DNA from: Notospermus geniculatus
Taxonomy: Eukaryota; Nemertea; Pilidiophora; Heteronemertea; Lineidae
Reading direction: 5' to 3'
DNA: 64,000 nt
Assembly (NCBI GenBank): GCA_002633025.1
Contig: NMRB01000832.1
Coordinates: 157,026-221,025, forward strand
Position 1 is the first letter of the stretch. Each line of letters begins with the position of its first letter. The notes below the pieces were generated by a model. That model ran no database searches. It was not told where the DNA came from and was given only the letters and a program-made list of their open reading frames with translations. Positions 21,610-32,756 of this stretch are shown piece after piece. The position numbers and the translations under genes are program-made.

Positions 21610-22756
21610 NCCCCCCACCGCCTCCCCCCCCCCACGAGCATGCAAAGTTGCTGCCAATTTGTAAGTTGTTCAGGCACCACTCTGCAAACCCACAACTGCA
21701 GTGACCGACGCAGAGTCGGAAACTTTCAAAACGAACTGCAAGATGCGGCAGGTCATTCTGAAGTCTCGTTTTCGATGAAAGTCCACCTGTCATGTTTCAA
21801 CAGTTCGAGATATTCGACGATCGTTGGTCGGATGAACTCGGATGGTATTCGACGATGTACTCGGATGGTATTCGACGATGTAAACACCGGAGATTTGTTG
21901 AGTCAGATATTTCTCTATTCGAGTCATGACAATTCGCTCAAGTGGACTTCGACATCGTCAGGATCGAGATGACGTGAATTTGAATAAATTATGTTAATTT
22001 ACATGTCGATGATTACGTATTCGTGTGTCCTACGACTTCTGTACCTTGATCGGCGGCCTCCCCGTCTCCTGAGCGTACGGCAAGCTCTGGGGTTGTGGAT
22101 GCAGTGTCTACGGTAGGCGGTCATCATAAAGGCTATTGTGCTTCGTTTTCGCCGGCTAAGAACTGGTCCATCTCTGTCGATCCCTAGAAAATACGACCCA
22201 AAGTTTTTGTCAGTCCGTGGCCTCGATGGCACGTGGAGCCATCTTGGATTCAACCAATGTTTCCTCCAGCGTCGGCTGACTTCGCATCTCTTCTCTCGGA
22301 CGGGTTTCCATCCTCGTCAAATTAAGAATATTCTATTCGTCTACGCGAATAACAATCCTACGATCATTCCTCGGTGTGCATTTATTAGGATTTTTTGCAC
22401 ACTCCGCCGCTCTGATGTGTGCCTGAGCCATAAAAATGGAGATAGTACGCCTTTGCCTATGCAGGCCAGGACGGTGACGACCGGAAGGTTCAGCGTCGTC
22501 GATTTCAATGTCTAGAAACAGGAAATGGAACTCAGTAACCACAGTAATACTTGTAGCAGACGCCATGTGACCAGAATGGAACTGGGAATGATTCACATGC
22601 CATGTTAGGCCCCTAGACGTTTTGGAGCAAGTTTACATTGCATGAACCAAGCATTTTTGGGAGAAAACAATGTGTATCTTTGTGATTCTTTCCCAGTTCT
22701 TTATATGATGAATGTGGAGGTATTGGTCGGGAAAAAGCAAAGAGTGGGGTTCTGTG
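21610..22756. other. N, C-rich junction and GC-rich sequence of unknown nature
   Basis: After the N come C runs (21611-21636). At 21836-21888 a 27-bp unit with GGATGGTATTCGACGATGT is doubled. Between about 22000 and 22600 both strands have few stops (125 codons plus; 84 and 87 codons minus, Arg-rich). No family was recognised and a decayed transposon ORF is possible. Confidence 0.35.
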
Positions 22757-22815
22757 TTCATTTTGGTTCCCGAAGCCGCCGCTAGGTCTAGAAGGCTTCG
22801 GTAAACTGGCTGCCA
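22757..22815. repeat. GGTTCCCGAAGCC repeat fragment
   Basis: TTTTGGTTCCCGAAGCCGCC and AAGGCTTCGGTAAACTGGCT resemble the TIRs of the 25136-25792 element and the arm remnants at 10610 and 11130-11156. Confidence 0.55.
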
Positions 22816-23105
22816 TCTTTGCGGCATAAAAGTTGTCGCGGATCTATTTATAGATCATTATGTTGACATCACGGGATATTTTTAGAATGGGGTACCCGTA
22901 GCCACGTCGTGGGTGCTGAATGTAGGCCTAGCCTAATCGAACGTGCAGAATTGCGCGGAATGACAACACCGATGAAGTTTCTTGATGAGAATGTTCGTAT
23001 GTGTTGCAGATCTGTATTAAAAGCTCAAAATCATCGCCATTTTTTTGACCGGGGGAGAATGAAATTTTTCTGGAAAGTGGATTCCTACAGTAACGTCATC
23101 AATGA

Positions 23106-23715
23106 AATGGTCCATGGACCATGTGCTCGCCCGTTTGAACATAATAGTGTAATGACAGAGAGAGGTGTCAGTTATGAGCAATCTGGGTCAAGTCATTCCC
23201 AAGTTGCAGGTCTTCAATGATTTTGGGGTTATGCCACCTGGCGGCTATATTGGATGTCCGATCGGGCCAAAACTTCACATGCACATAAAGGTCATCTAGA
23301 AGGAGCCACATAGCACATTTGAGCGCTCTGGGTCACGTCGTTCCTGAGTTATAGCACATTTGATGACTTTCGGGTTACGCCACCTGGCGGCCATATTGGA
23401 AGTTTAATCAGGCCGAAATTTGACGTGCTTGTAAAGGTCATCAAGAGGGAGGTAAATATCAAGTTTGAGCAATCTGGGTCAAACCGTTCCTGAGTTTTAG
23501 CACTTGGATGATTTTCAGGTTACGCCACCTGGCGGCCATATTGGATGTCCGATCGGGCCGAAACTCGGTATTTTTGAAGGTACCCTTCTAATACACGTTT
23601 ATGCAAGATATGAAGACTCTCAGTCAAATAATTAAGAACTGCGGCTGGTTCGTTACTTTTATCGAACTTTGACCTCTGTGACCTTGAAAAGTAGGTCAAA
23701 CCAAAAACCCGTTAA
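23106..23715. repeat. 145-bp internal tandem repeat family, copy 2
   Basis: Starts with the palindrome TGGTCCATGGACCA; GCCACCTGGCGG recurs at 23233, 23379 and 23524. The 3-prime module 23640-23715 (TTTGACCTCTGTGACCTTGA and AAAGTAGGTCAAA) matches the reverse complement of 41620-41695, linking it to the hairpin-headed repeat there. Confidence 0.82.
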
Positions 23716-24120
23716 ATAAAATGATATTTATTTTGTTTAAGTGGCTATATATATGTTATCATACATGTAGGTGGGCTTTTTTTGGCACATTGCCAAATTC
23801 ATGAAAGGTCAAGGTCATTTACAGACGTCAAGGTTATACCCAATTTTCAGCGTTTTTGCACTGTCAGTCACTAATCTGAAGTTTATTGCATGGGCTACAT
23901 ACGTAGTGGCTAGAGTTGATCATAGTTACAAAAGTCTTCTGTTGATAGCCTATGGCTGGTCGCGGCAAAAGGATATAATCACCGACCGGGAATAATAGCG
24001 GATATCGACGCGGAGTTATTTATAAGGATGAGAAGAGTAGCGAAGTCAGTCTACGTGGAGAAAAACTGGCTGAAGGAGGGAAGGAAATAATGTGATCAAA
24101 AAGGACAACAATTGAGAAGC
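23716..24120. other. no gene recognised
   Basis: AT-rich sequence with short ORFs only. No exon of the 25-kb minus-strand gene could be recognised here. Confidence 0.4.
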
Positions 24121-24123
24121 TTT

Positions 24124-24379
24124 GATACAAAACGCTCCACATCCATTTCATCACTTTGCCCAAACGAGATTTTTTAATTCAATAATAAAATTCAATCATA
24201 AAATTTCACGTGCTTATAAATTACGATAATGATACAAAGTGACAGAATGAAGGTGCGACTAAAACGACAATTTCGAATATAATACATGTACCTGCATGCA
24301 GGCTTCAAACTAATACATTGTATTGTAGAATATACCTCAATTCAACTTTGATAAAAATGGATATGGAGCGTTTTGCATC
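24124..24379. mobile_element. MITE, GATACAAAACGCTCCAC ends
   Basis: Left GATACAAAACGCTCCACATC is mirrored by GATATGGAGCGTTTTGCATC at the right. The 256-bp AT-rich interior is non-coding. It directly abuts the next foldback. Confidence 0.75.
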
Positions 24380-24380
24380 T

Positions 24381-24654
24381 AATACACCGATTTCACAACT
24401 CAAAGCGATCACAGCACCCCTACTTTGGCCAGCCATTTCCGGTGTAATTCCTAGGCGCGAGGTTAGTTTTTAACCTGACCACCAGGAGTGAGGTAATCTC
24501 GATCTAGGAAATATTTACCTCACTCCTGGTGGTGAGCTTGAAAATCAATCTCACTCCTAGGAATTACACCTGGAGGCGAGGTAAACCGGAAATGGCCGTT
24601 ACATACTGCTACTAGGGGCGCTGTGATCGCTGCGAGTTGTGAAATCGGTGTATT
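24381..24654. mobile_element. 274-bp foldback, AATACACCGATTTCACAACT ends
   Basis: Outer arms continue through GCGATCACAGC and GGCCATTTCCGG. Inner arms include GTAATTCCTAGG and CACCAGGAGTGAGGTAA, so nearly the whole unit can fold into one hairpin. Confidence 0.88.
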
Positions 24655-24851
24655 CTTATTCAGGCCCAGTTGCACTTTATTTTGGTGTCAGAACCAGACA
24701 TTTAAATGTCTGCTTATACGAAGTACAGTTAGTGGCTGGTTGTTTTACTGCTATACTGTAGTCTTCCAGGTGATGGTTGTCCAGAGAAAAGTTGCACACT
24801 GCTATTCATTAGGATCTCTTTTTCTTAAATGATGGTTAACCAAAAACTTAC

Positions 24852-25019
24852 CGACGATTTCTGAACTCTCCGCATTCTCGGAAGAATCGAAGGTGCTAAT
24901 GCTGCCTGTTTCGGTGTCAATTTTTACGTCTCTTCGCCTGCGGTGTGGTCTCGCTGTGATGGCCTCAAACGCCAAAATGCAAAGGAGGCAGATTACTAGT
25001 ATTTTGGTGGAATCCATGG
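24852..25019 (-). CDS. first coding exon of a secreted protein (signal peptide)
   Basis: On the minus strand ATG (25017-25015) lies in a good Kozak context (CAGCCATGG) and opens MDSTKILVICLLCILAFEAI. This is a classic signal peptide with a charged start and a hydrophobic core. TARPHRRRRDVKIDTETGSI follows, containing a furin-like RRRR. An acidic Ser-rich stretch leads to a GTAAGT donor at 24851. The exon is 55 codons plus one base (phase 1, common in secreted genes). TTATATTTTCAG just before the ATG looks like a splice acceptor, so an upstream 5-prime UTR exon is likely. Downstream exons were not recognised. A basic peptide precursor is possible, but no family match is claimed. Confidence 0.72.
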
Positions 25020-25135
25020 CTGAAAATATAACATCAAGAAACGTGTCGAAAATTGTTTTAATACATGGTCAAGAAAGCTGCTTTTTGCGACGTCCGTTGC
25101 CTTGGCTTTACCTGAAAACGCTAGACAGCTCTGTA

Positions 25136-25792
25136 GTTTGGTTCCCGAACCCACCGCTAGGGCTATGAGGGTTCGGTATTGGCTTCTGAGCATTTCCTTT
25201 TATGGCGTTACTATTTTTAGAATCACTATGTAAACATAGGCACGTGGTTGGCAAATGTCACAAAGTGAATTCAACATGTTCAAGGGAAAAGCCTAATGTT
25301 TTCGGCCGGGAACGCAACCATCGAGAAGCGGAGAAGTTTATTTGATTCAGAGGCTGGTAAAAACGACAAACTTGCTGAATTGTTGGTGAAATTCGGCGGT
25401 GACCTGTGCATGCATGCTGTGTGTTGTAGGCACTGCGTACATATCATGTGCAGAAAAGGTCGGGGAAAGCGTTATGCTCTCGAAAAGGCATTCAAGGCAA
25501 ATTGTGTTGCTTCTGCAGAAAGACTCAAACGGTGTGCCAGGTCACCAACAACCAAACCCCTAAGAAAATTCGGTTGGAGATTCTCTCGTTGACGTCGCAT
25601 AATGTATTCCACCATTTTGTGTACTAACTGATCACCTGATAACGGCGTGGGTTGGAGAGCACTCCCTTGCGGTTGGAGAGTGTCTCGTGACGTCAGACAC
25701 CTGTCTCGTGACGTCAGACACCAGAAATCTCGGTGCGGCCAGAAGCCAATACCGAACCCTCATAGCCCTAGCGGTGGGTTCGGGAACCAAAC
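25136..25792. mobile_element. 657-bp TIR element carrying a small ORF
   Basis: Inverted repeats of 53 bp are perfect (GTTTGGTTCCCGAACCCACC to GGGTTCGGTATTGGCTTCTG), flanked by TA at 25134 and 25793. Related ends occur at 22757 and 11130. Only 116 bp separate it from the minus-strand signal-peptide exon. Confidence 0.88.
25296..25592 (+). CDS. hypothetical Cys-rich 98-residue protein within the TIR element
   Basis: Starts MFSAGNATIEKRRSLFDSEA and has a Cys/His cluster (CMHAVCCRHCVHIMC), then basic residues and KRCARSPTTKPLRKFGWRFS. A Cys cluster followed by a basic R/K-rich SP segment occurs in N-terminal domains of some invertebrate transposon-linked proteins, but I cannot assign a family. 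No splice donor is evident. It could be a captured or deleted transposase N-terminus, a host exon or a chance ORF. Confidence 0.35.
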   Translation: MFSAGNATIEKRRSLFDSEAGKNDKLAELLVKFGGDLCMHAVCCRHCVHIMCRKGRGKRYALEKAFKANCVASAERLKRCARSPTTKPLRKFGWRFSR

Positions 25793-25796
25793 TATA

Positions 25797-26412
25797 CAGC
25801 TCTGGAACAAATTTTTAGACCACCTCTGGTTGACTCACTCATTTTCCGTTAAAATAGGTCCCACAAACTCTCCAATCATTCTGTATGTACTGATTTGTTG
25901 TGTTGGTTAAATTGCTAAAACTTCACCAAGACAATATCAAACATTGAAATTGACTTCCCATACGGTAATGAAGAAACAATGGAGCTGTTAAAAGGACCTT
26001 GTCAAAAGTTCAGACTGAAAGGAAGGACATGAAGTGCATAATATATCCATTTTACATAATCAAACCTAAATCGTACGAGCAGCGTTTAAAGCATCTTCGG
26101 GACTTTATGCTTATAAATGTAATAGCGAGTTTTTGCAAAGCCCCCGAAACGCCAACGCGAACGCCAATCGCATTGTTCGATGCCATGAAGAGAGCACCGA
26201 AAAAAGGATATACGTTCGCGCGTCGGCGTTTCGGGAGTTTTGCGAAAACAACTCCCTAATTACAGTTGAAGCTCTGTTTGTGCAGGGTACATGTAGTTAG
26301 TGTATTGGAAAACAATGTGGCATAAATGGGTGAATAAGACTTTTTGTGGGACCTATCTAAAGGGAAATGAGTGGAAATAACAGAGGTGGTCTAATAATTT
26401 TTTCCAGAGCTG
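25797..26412. mobile_element. Tc1/mariner-like non-autonomous element
   Basis: Ends CAGCTCTGGAACAAATTTTT and the near inverse AATAATTTTTTCCAGAGCTG sit between TA (25795) and TA (26413). CAGCTCTGGAAAAAATT-type termini are typical of Tc1-family elements. It starts immediately after the TA of the preceding element and contains the MITE at 26125. Confidence 0.87.
26125..26256. mobile_element. TA-flanked GGGAG-end MITE (c), nested
   Basis: Ends GCGAGTTTTTGCAAAGCCCC and TTTGCGAAAACAACTCCC, flanked by TA at 26123 and 26257. The interior GAAACGCCAACGCGAACG is shared with the copy at 11165. Confidence 0.83.
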
Positions 26413-26468
26413 TACATGTGTGTAAAATCATCTTTTTTCTCAGCGGACACCGTCTCAGACTGATCTAA

Positions 26469-26622
26469 AGCCGCCCATACACGGCGCAATATTATTGCAC
26501 AATATGGGGCCCAAATGGGTGGTCCTGTGCTTCTAGCATGATAGTTAGAAGAAAGATTGACAATAATATTGCCCATTGTGATCCTCATATTGTGCTATAA
26601 TATTGATTGTGTATGGGCAGCT
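26469..26622. mobile_element. 154-bp foldback, AGCCGCCCATACAC ends
   Basis: Left AGCCGCCCATACACGGCGCA after TAA (26466-26468); right TGTGTATGGGCAGCT before TAC. CAATATTATTGCACAATATG is mirrored inside. The other end of this family is seen, truncated by an N, at 49222-49244. Confidence 0.82.
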
Positions 26623-27290
26623 TACGGGGGATAATATCCTGGGTATCGGTGGACAGAATATGGGCGGTAAATGCATTGTAGAACATCAAAGCAAACATGA
26701 TTTTCTTCCCTTGATTATGACTTCTCAATATTCTTTTCAAGATTATTGAATTAGGTAAGGTAACTGCACCCAACACGTGCTGAGGTGAATTGGGAATCAA
26801 GGCGGCACAAGACTGGCGACCACAATGATGTGAATAAGTCACCAAAATACAACGAAAAGAATTATGGTTTTGTTTAAACAGGAAACGCGTTTTAGAAGAG
26901 CATTATGTCTGACATCCTAGTTATTGATAGGCCTACATTGTAGGCTACCATAGTAAGAGATGAAAAGCTCAATGGAATTGTCAATGATAGTTTGATCTGT
27001 TCAACCGATAACCGATCAATTTACAATTCGATAGCAGTTTTTCTTCTCCAGAGATGAACAGTTCATCAAAGAAAACCCGGTCACTTGTGTGTTAAGACTG
27101 AACATCTCACCATGCTTCAAATAGTGGAAAGTTAGGCCTATGTCGAGTGATATAGGCTACACAGTAGGCCTGTCTATTCGATGAAAAAAAGTAGCCACGC
27201 CCGCAAGCAGTAGGCCAGCCCTCAATCTTCCATTCTGTCGAAGATGTTTGATCTGCCCCAACATCCACAATGGTGATGACTTGCAGTGAT
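26623..27290. other. no gene recognised
   Basis: Short ORFs only; no element ends recognised. Confidence 0.4.
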
Positions 27291-27294
27291 TTAA

Positions 27295-27599
27295 AGGTGC
27301 ACTAGTTCGAATTGTAAACATTACGGTTTGTTTATTTACATGATGGTTGATTATAATAGTTACTTTTCCTCGGACAGGTGGCAGCACTGTGTATACCAAA
27401 ACATTTAATTTAATGTTATCTATTTTTATATCGATCTTGATAAATATTCTTGTACTGAAATATGTTTATGATTTTACGCTCAAAAACAAACAAAAAGTTG
27501 TGAAAGGCGAGATTTAATTCGATTTTATCTGATTTGTTAGTACCACAAGTTGACAATAGGTGGCACACAGTAATGTTTACAATTCGAACTAGAGCAGCT
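27295..27599. mobile_element. TTAA-flanked 305-bp MITE, AGGTGCNCTAGTTCGAATTG family
   Basis: TTAA at 27291 and 27600. Arms AGGTGCACTAGTTCGAATTG and CAATTCGAACTAGAGCAGCT extend through GTAAACATTACGG. A second copy in opposite orientation lies at 55903-56199 with a near-identical interior. Confidence 0.92.
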
Positions 27600-27846
27600 T
27601 TAAAATAAATGGTGGCAGTGGCCGCCATAATCGAAGCGCCACCAAAATCGACAGGTTTGTCTAGTTACCCAACCCGACAGCAACATCCACACCAAAAATG
27701 GTGATGATTGGCCTTGGCGTTCTTGAGTGAATGCGCGGAATGCAAATTGTGCAGATGGACAGACAGACACACTCCGCGCAAGACGAAAAAATATCGTTGT
27801 AAATGCAGAGAATAATTGACAATAAATAAATACCGCTACAACCGCT

Positions 27847-28056
27847 TCCACTTCGTATAGCTACGAAGTGGAAATTTAAAAATACTAGGCGCACCAAAAC
27901 TCTCTCGGTCTCACATGAAATGCTGAAAGACGCTCCGGCAGCAGGGATATTTTATGGTACCAACCATCTCCTGAAATACATTAGATCATGGAAATGAAGT
28001 CGAATTTCGTATTTCGTACTTCGTATTTCGTATTTCGTCAGGTTTGCGAAAACTCA
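27847..28056. mobile_element. right half of the 21246-family MITE
   Basis: Matches 21440-21609 (TGGTACCAACCATCT, GAAATACATTAG, TTTCGTATTTCGTACTTCGT) and continues to GGTTTGCGAAAACTCAC, the terminus missing at 21610. Confidence 0.8.
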
Positions 28057-28812
28057 CGAATAATTAATTATTTTTACGATCGACAAAGACGCGATGACCG
28101 CGGTATAACCCGGCCATGAATGACACACCCGTCATCAGGAAAGTTTCAACCTAAGTAAACTTTATTTGATTATTTGATTATTTCAAGTGTTTACCGATTG
28201 TTCTAAGGCCTTCACCTCAATATCCGTCCACATTCTATAAGCACATTAAAACACTACACAATTCAATGAAGTACAGATATCCTGGCTCCAGTCCTGGTTC
28301 AAATGACAGGCGATTGGTTGACACGTAACTGCCAAGTGGTGAATGTTTCAATTGTAAAAAATGTCTTGCTCATTTTTAAATCTGTAAGACTTAGGAGCTG
28401 TCAGTGAGTATTGACCAATAGGTGTCACTTCGGCCCAATTCAAGGCATCTTGGAGGAATAAAACCTAGCGGACCCATTCATTCTTGATCGAGCACCAATC
28501 ACGTGGATTTTCCTGTGTATTGGTCCGCTAGAACTCTGCCGCCATCATCTTTTGACAATACGCGCGGCTGACTGCTCCTATTCATTGTGCACAATGGCAC
28601 TCTAAAACAGAGAAGTCGTTTGTCTACTACACTGTATGTAATTGTAATTAAACATTCTTTATAAAACAAAATTTGTTTTTGTTAAATAAAACTTTTTAAC
28701 AGGAATGCATTCGTTTGTTCAAAGAACATTAAAATCATGTAAAATTAAAACGATATGGACGCAAAGTGCCAAACCAACAAAAACACGGAGAGGAAATCAG
28801 GAACAAATCTGT
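28057..28812. other. no gene recognised
   Basis: AT-rich intergenic sequence without evident repeat arms or exons. Confidence 0.4.
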
Positions 28813-28887
28813 TAGTCTCGTGCCACCAGACTCTTGCAATTTCTGACGTCCTCGGAGTATGACCGAGGGGCTGGTTGCGCGAGACTA
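28813..28887. mobile_element. 75-bp miniature foldback, TAGTCTCG ends
   Basis: TAGTCTCGTGCCACCAGA to CTGGTTGCGCGAGACTA, with inner CTCGG pairs. It is the uninterrupted counterpart of the split copy at 10158-10616. Confidence 0.8.
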
Positions 28888-29989
28888 CAACCTAGCGGCG
28901 AGGCGGATCTCCTAGATGGATTTTGTCTTTCGGTACTGCACTCTTGTAAAAGTAATGAAATAAAAATCGGCAGGTACCCGACGTAATTGTATATCAGATG
29001 AGATGGGACTCTAAATAATCATCTCAATCTCCGAAGTTTGTACCTGATGGGTATGGAGACGTTTCGTGGCCCGACTGAGGTGCTTATATCAAATTATACA
29101 CTGTCTGCACCACGAGTGAATTATACTTCAATGGTTGATCCCTGTTAACCTGAACCAGCAAATACCTGCAGTTCTAGCTTACAGCCTGTTAGCATCATGT
29201 TTTAACATCCTGTTAACAGGATTCTAACATCCTGTTAACAGCCTGTTACAAGCCTACTGACACGGTGTTAACCCTTTCGGTCCTAACTAAAAGTGAAAAG
29301 TGTACATTTCGTAACATGAATTTCTGATGTCGCTACAAAAACGCGCCTAGCTCCCAAAATTTGCAACCAAAACTGGCGACAAGGCACTCATTCTGGAGGC
29401 AACTAAATGGACCACGACCTCATGCAGGCTTGCTTCTTCCAAAATGTCTGTGAGAGAAACAGGCCAGAGCCGAAGATGCAAGTTGTGAGGAATTAGTCGC
29501 CTTCGGCCTACGTTTTCGTCTGGTTGCCAATCTTTAAACGTCTATATATCGATAACCGTTACTCCTACGAGTCTGAAAATTGGTCAAAGTAAAGCTACCT
29601 TTTTCTCCTCTTTCTTTTGGCGCAAGTTGCGTCGTCGTAGCTGCTTCCGTTCCGGAGATATAGCCATTTTGTCACAACAAGTCAGATTTGCACTTTGGAG
29701 TTTGTCACTAGACCCCGGGACAAACGTTAAAACGCAATTTAGCAGGCTGTGTCTTTCAGTGAGTTCTTTGCCCCAAGCAGGCGCACGGACTAAGTTTTCG
29801 GCTCTCTGAAGAGCGATAACTTGAAAACAGGATCAAACACCATCTTTCTTGAAGCTCGAGCCAAATAAAGATGGCTGCTAACGCTAACACCAACATGCAG
29901 GCGGCTCTGACCTCTTGAAAGTTTAACACCGCCTTAACCACTTAGTGGTTAAAATTTCTAAATTCTACCACAATCAGAATACTTTATTA
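28888..29989. other. no gene; CCTGTTAACAG repeats
   Basis: Around 29185-29260 the motif CATCCTGTTAACAG recurs with variants. The rest is unstructured, and the plus ORF at 29627-29809 has no known domain. Confidence 0.45.
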
Positions 29990-30900
29990 TGGTTTCCGAT
30001 CTCAAGATCGGAAACCATATTGTGTTTGGTCATGCTGTCTGTCTGTGTGTGTGTCTGTGTGTGATTCTGTTCAGTCTGTCACACCTGTAACTTTGCTCCT
30101 GCAAGAGCTACAGACCCGGAAATGTTACCTACCCCCAGGTAACATGACCCGAGCTACAATATGGAATGAAAATTTCCGGTCTCTGATACCTGGATTATGG
30201 TGAAATCGATATATCGAGAGTTGAGATTTTGTCTGTCACACTTTTGTTTCTTGAATAACTTGTCTCCAAGGCTAGGTAGAGCACTAGTAACAAGTTCCTT
30301 CCCTATGTTTATGACCCTCCAGTGTCAGCATCATAATGATATTGATATATCAAATTTGATATTTCGACATATCGGGAGATCTGCCACAGTAAGCGACTTG
30401 AAACTGATATCACAACATCATAGCTCATCCACGGATGTTATTGCAAGTGAAATTTTCAGTTTGCCCCTGCTCGGTCGCATGATATTTGCTGATATCATGG
30501 CGAGATTTGATATTCAAATTTGATAACTTGACATAAGTCAGAATCTGGTGATGGTAGAAGCCTAAAACCTTCACCTACACCTATGAGCTTTCAGATTACG
30601 CAATGACCTTGAAGGTCAGAGGTCAAGGTCAACTAGTTCTAAAGTGCAAACCTGCTCAGAATTTCAGGATAAAACTAATTGGAAGCCTGAATTAACAATC
30701 TCCTATAAGTTTAATCACGGATGCCTGTTCCAGTTACGCAATACTTCTCAAGGTCAGAGGTCAAGGTCACAGTTAACTAGCTCTACAGTTGTAAACTTCT
30801 CATCGGAAACCACTGACATCGCCCCGATGTCCTTTTCTTGTTCACAAAGTGTTCAAAGGAGTAGTTATTCCGAATAAATTTGGTGAAAACCCCTGGTAAA
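29990..30900. repeat. hairpin-headed repeat with AGGTCA clusters
   Basis: Opens with GGTTTCCGATCTC pairing with GATCGGAAACC (29993-30018), followed by a TCTG/TG tract. AGGTCAGAGGTCAAGGTCA occurs at 30613-30631 and 30751-30769. The architecture is like 4102 and 41102. Confidence 0.6.
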
Positions 30901-30964
30901 AACAAGCTTAACAGATTTCACTTTGCTCTGATTAAGTTAACATGTCCTGTAACAGATCCGTTAA

Positions 30965-31142
30965 AGGGCCTCTAGAGGCAGCTCGCTATTAGGCTACTAA
31001 CAGTACTTCTACTATGCAACAGGTGGCGCTAGCAACCATTAACTCATGAATTGTGGATCAAATGTTGACAATGATGATATTTTGCTTTAAAAATGATGCC
31101 CAAGTTGGATCCTCATGCCACCAATTCTGTGTTAGTAATCCT
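30965..31142. mobile_element. TTAA-flanked MITE, AGGGCCTCTAGAGGCAGCT family, copy 1
   Basis: TTAA at 30961; AGGGCCTCTAGAGGCAGCTC, then CAGGTGGCGCTAGCAACCAT and CCAATTCTGTGTTAGTAATC. It is the reverse orientation of 48410-48582 and lacks the far arm. Confidence 0.78.
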
Positions 31143-31185
31143 TTAACACCATCTGTTACGGAAGCTGTTTTTAATAGTAGGCCTA

Positions 31186-31348
31186 AACATAAAGTCGTCT
31201 CCGAATTTCGCAAATTTTCGACCCCAATCGGGGTCTTCCTCAGGCACTTCTTTCTAGTAGAGATCCCAGAAGTGAATCTCTACTAAGTGCCTGAGGAAGA
31301 CGCCGGTTGGGGTCGGAAATTTGCGAAATTCGGAGACGACTTTATGTT
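31186..31348. repeat. GACCCC foldback with hammerhead-like core, copy 2
   Basis: Outer arms AAACATAAAGTCGTCTCCGA are mirrored at the right. The minus strand of the left arm reads CTGAGGA, the stem GACCCC/GGGGTC, then GAAA. The right arm carries CTGAGGA and a weaker copy. Confidence 0.83.
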
Positions 31349-32756
31349 TACTAACATTTTGTGTGTCGTTTTTGTGCTCTATGTTGTCGCTGTTTTTAAC
31401 AGATCTGTAACATTACATGCAGCAGTGTTACACCGCTGTTTGTCTCGAGGTTATAGGCCTAACTGGTGGTTAGTGTTACAAATCTGTGACAGATCTGTTG
31501 CACTATAAGGCCAAAAAAATTGTCTGTTTCTTGTCCAGCAACTCAGCAGAAATTGATGCGAGCATGCGAATTTTTAAAAATTTTCCAATAATTTTTTTTC
31601 ATTTATCTTCAACGATGAGGGGAAATATTACCACTATCTCTCTACATGTTTAAAGCACAAGGTTCATGAAAAATCAATATTCAATAATTTCAAGTGATGA
31701 AGCATTTCTATGCATTTTATAGAAGGTGCTGCGGAAGTAAAGTGAGAAAAATTTAAATTGGTGAAAAAAAATTCCGATGCAAAGGGCTCGGGACTGACGC
31801 GGGCGCGGACAAGAAACAGATATACTTTTTTTGCCTAAACACCTAACACACACCGAACTCTGACCTCACCCAGTGTGTTTTTATTCTGGAACATTTCACT
31901 TTATACTCCTTTCACTTGGTACACCGTTTTACTGACAATTTTCAGTGGCATTTCAAGACAGGACACAGGAACAGTGGGGATTTTTGACATCAGTCAGGGA
32001 TTTTAGCTGAAAAGTGACTCCTATTGATCCCCCTCCCCGCCCACAAACGAACATAATTGCGGCGGGCATCAACAGTGGCAGGTCACTCATCACTGACCTA
32101 TTTTACAACTTCCCATCTAAAACGCGGTTAAGTAGACAGAAGTCGTAAGTGCCAGAAAATTTAAGACGACATAGCCTACTTTACACCTTTTGAAATAACT
32201 TTTACGGCCACTTTCTTTGTCACGTAAGTGTGCTGTATTGGCAATGTTCCGCTTTGTACACGCGTCATAGAGAACCTGGGAGGTCCAGGGTTGTCACAGA
32301 GGAATGACGGTGAACCTAGACAGACACTAATTAACAAGAAAATGTAGCCAAAAGGTCACAGTCAGAAAATGCGCCGAGATAGATGTGCGAAAAGCAATCA
32401 AGGCCATGAAAGCATTGAAATCGACGAGAATAAGTAGGTTACAATACCGGAGATATCCAGGAGATGAATGCAGAATTCGAACGTCTATCATCCGCCGACT
32501 TTGGAAAAGTTTAATGATTTATCAGAAGGATGAAACAAAAGAAACTCTCGCGGCTGTTACGAGATCTTGCGAGATCAGACAATCCAATTTGTCGAACCTC
32601 ATTCCCTCTTTTTGTCTTTTTCTTCGCGCATTTTTGCAGCATGACGTTATCCAGACAGAAGACGATCGATAATGCTCGGGGCGGATGCGACACCGGGCAA
32701 GAGAATATTTTAGCCTGATACAGGCAGAATCCTCATCAAAATACACGTATCTATGA
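31349..32756. other. no gene recognised
   Basis: AT-rich sequence. The 95-codon plus ORF at 32385-32672 shows no family. No element ends recognised. Confidence 0.4.

Noticed and set aside
22000-22600. Harbinger transposase remnant
   Set aside because: Arg-rich frames on the minus strand are only vaguely similar to such N-termini; there are no catalytic residues to point to.
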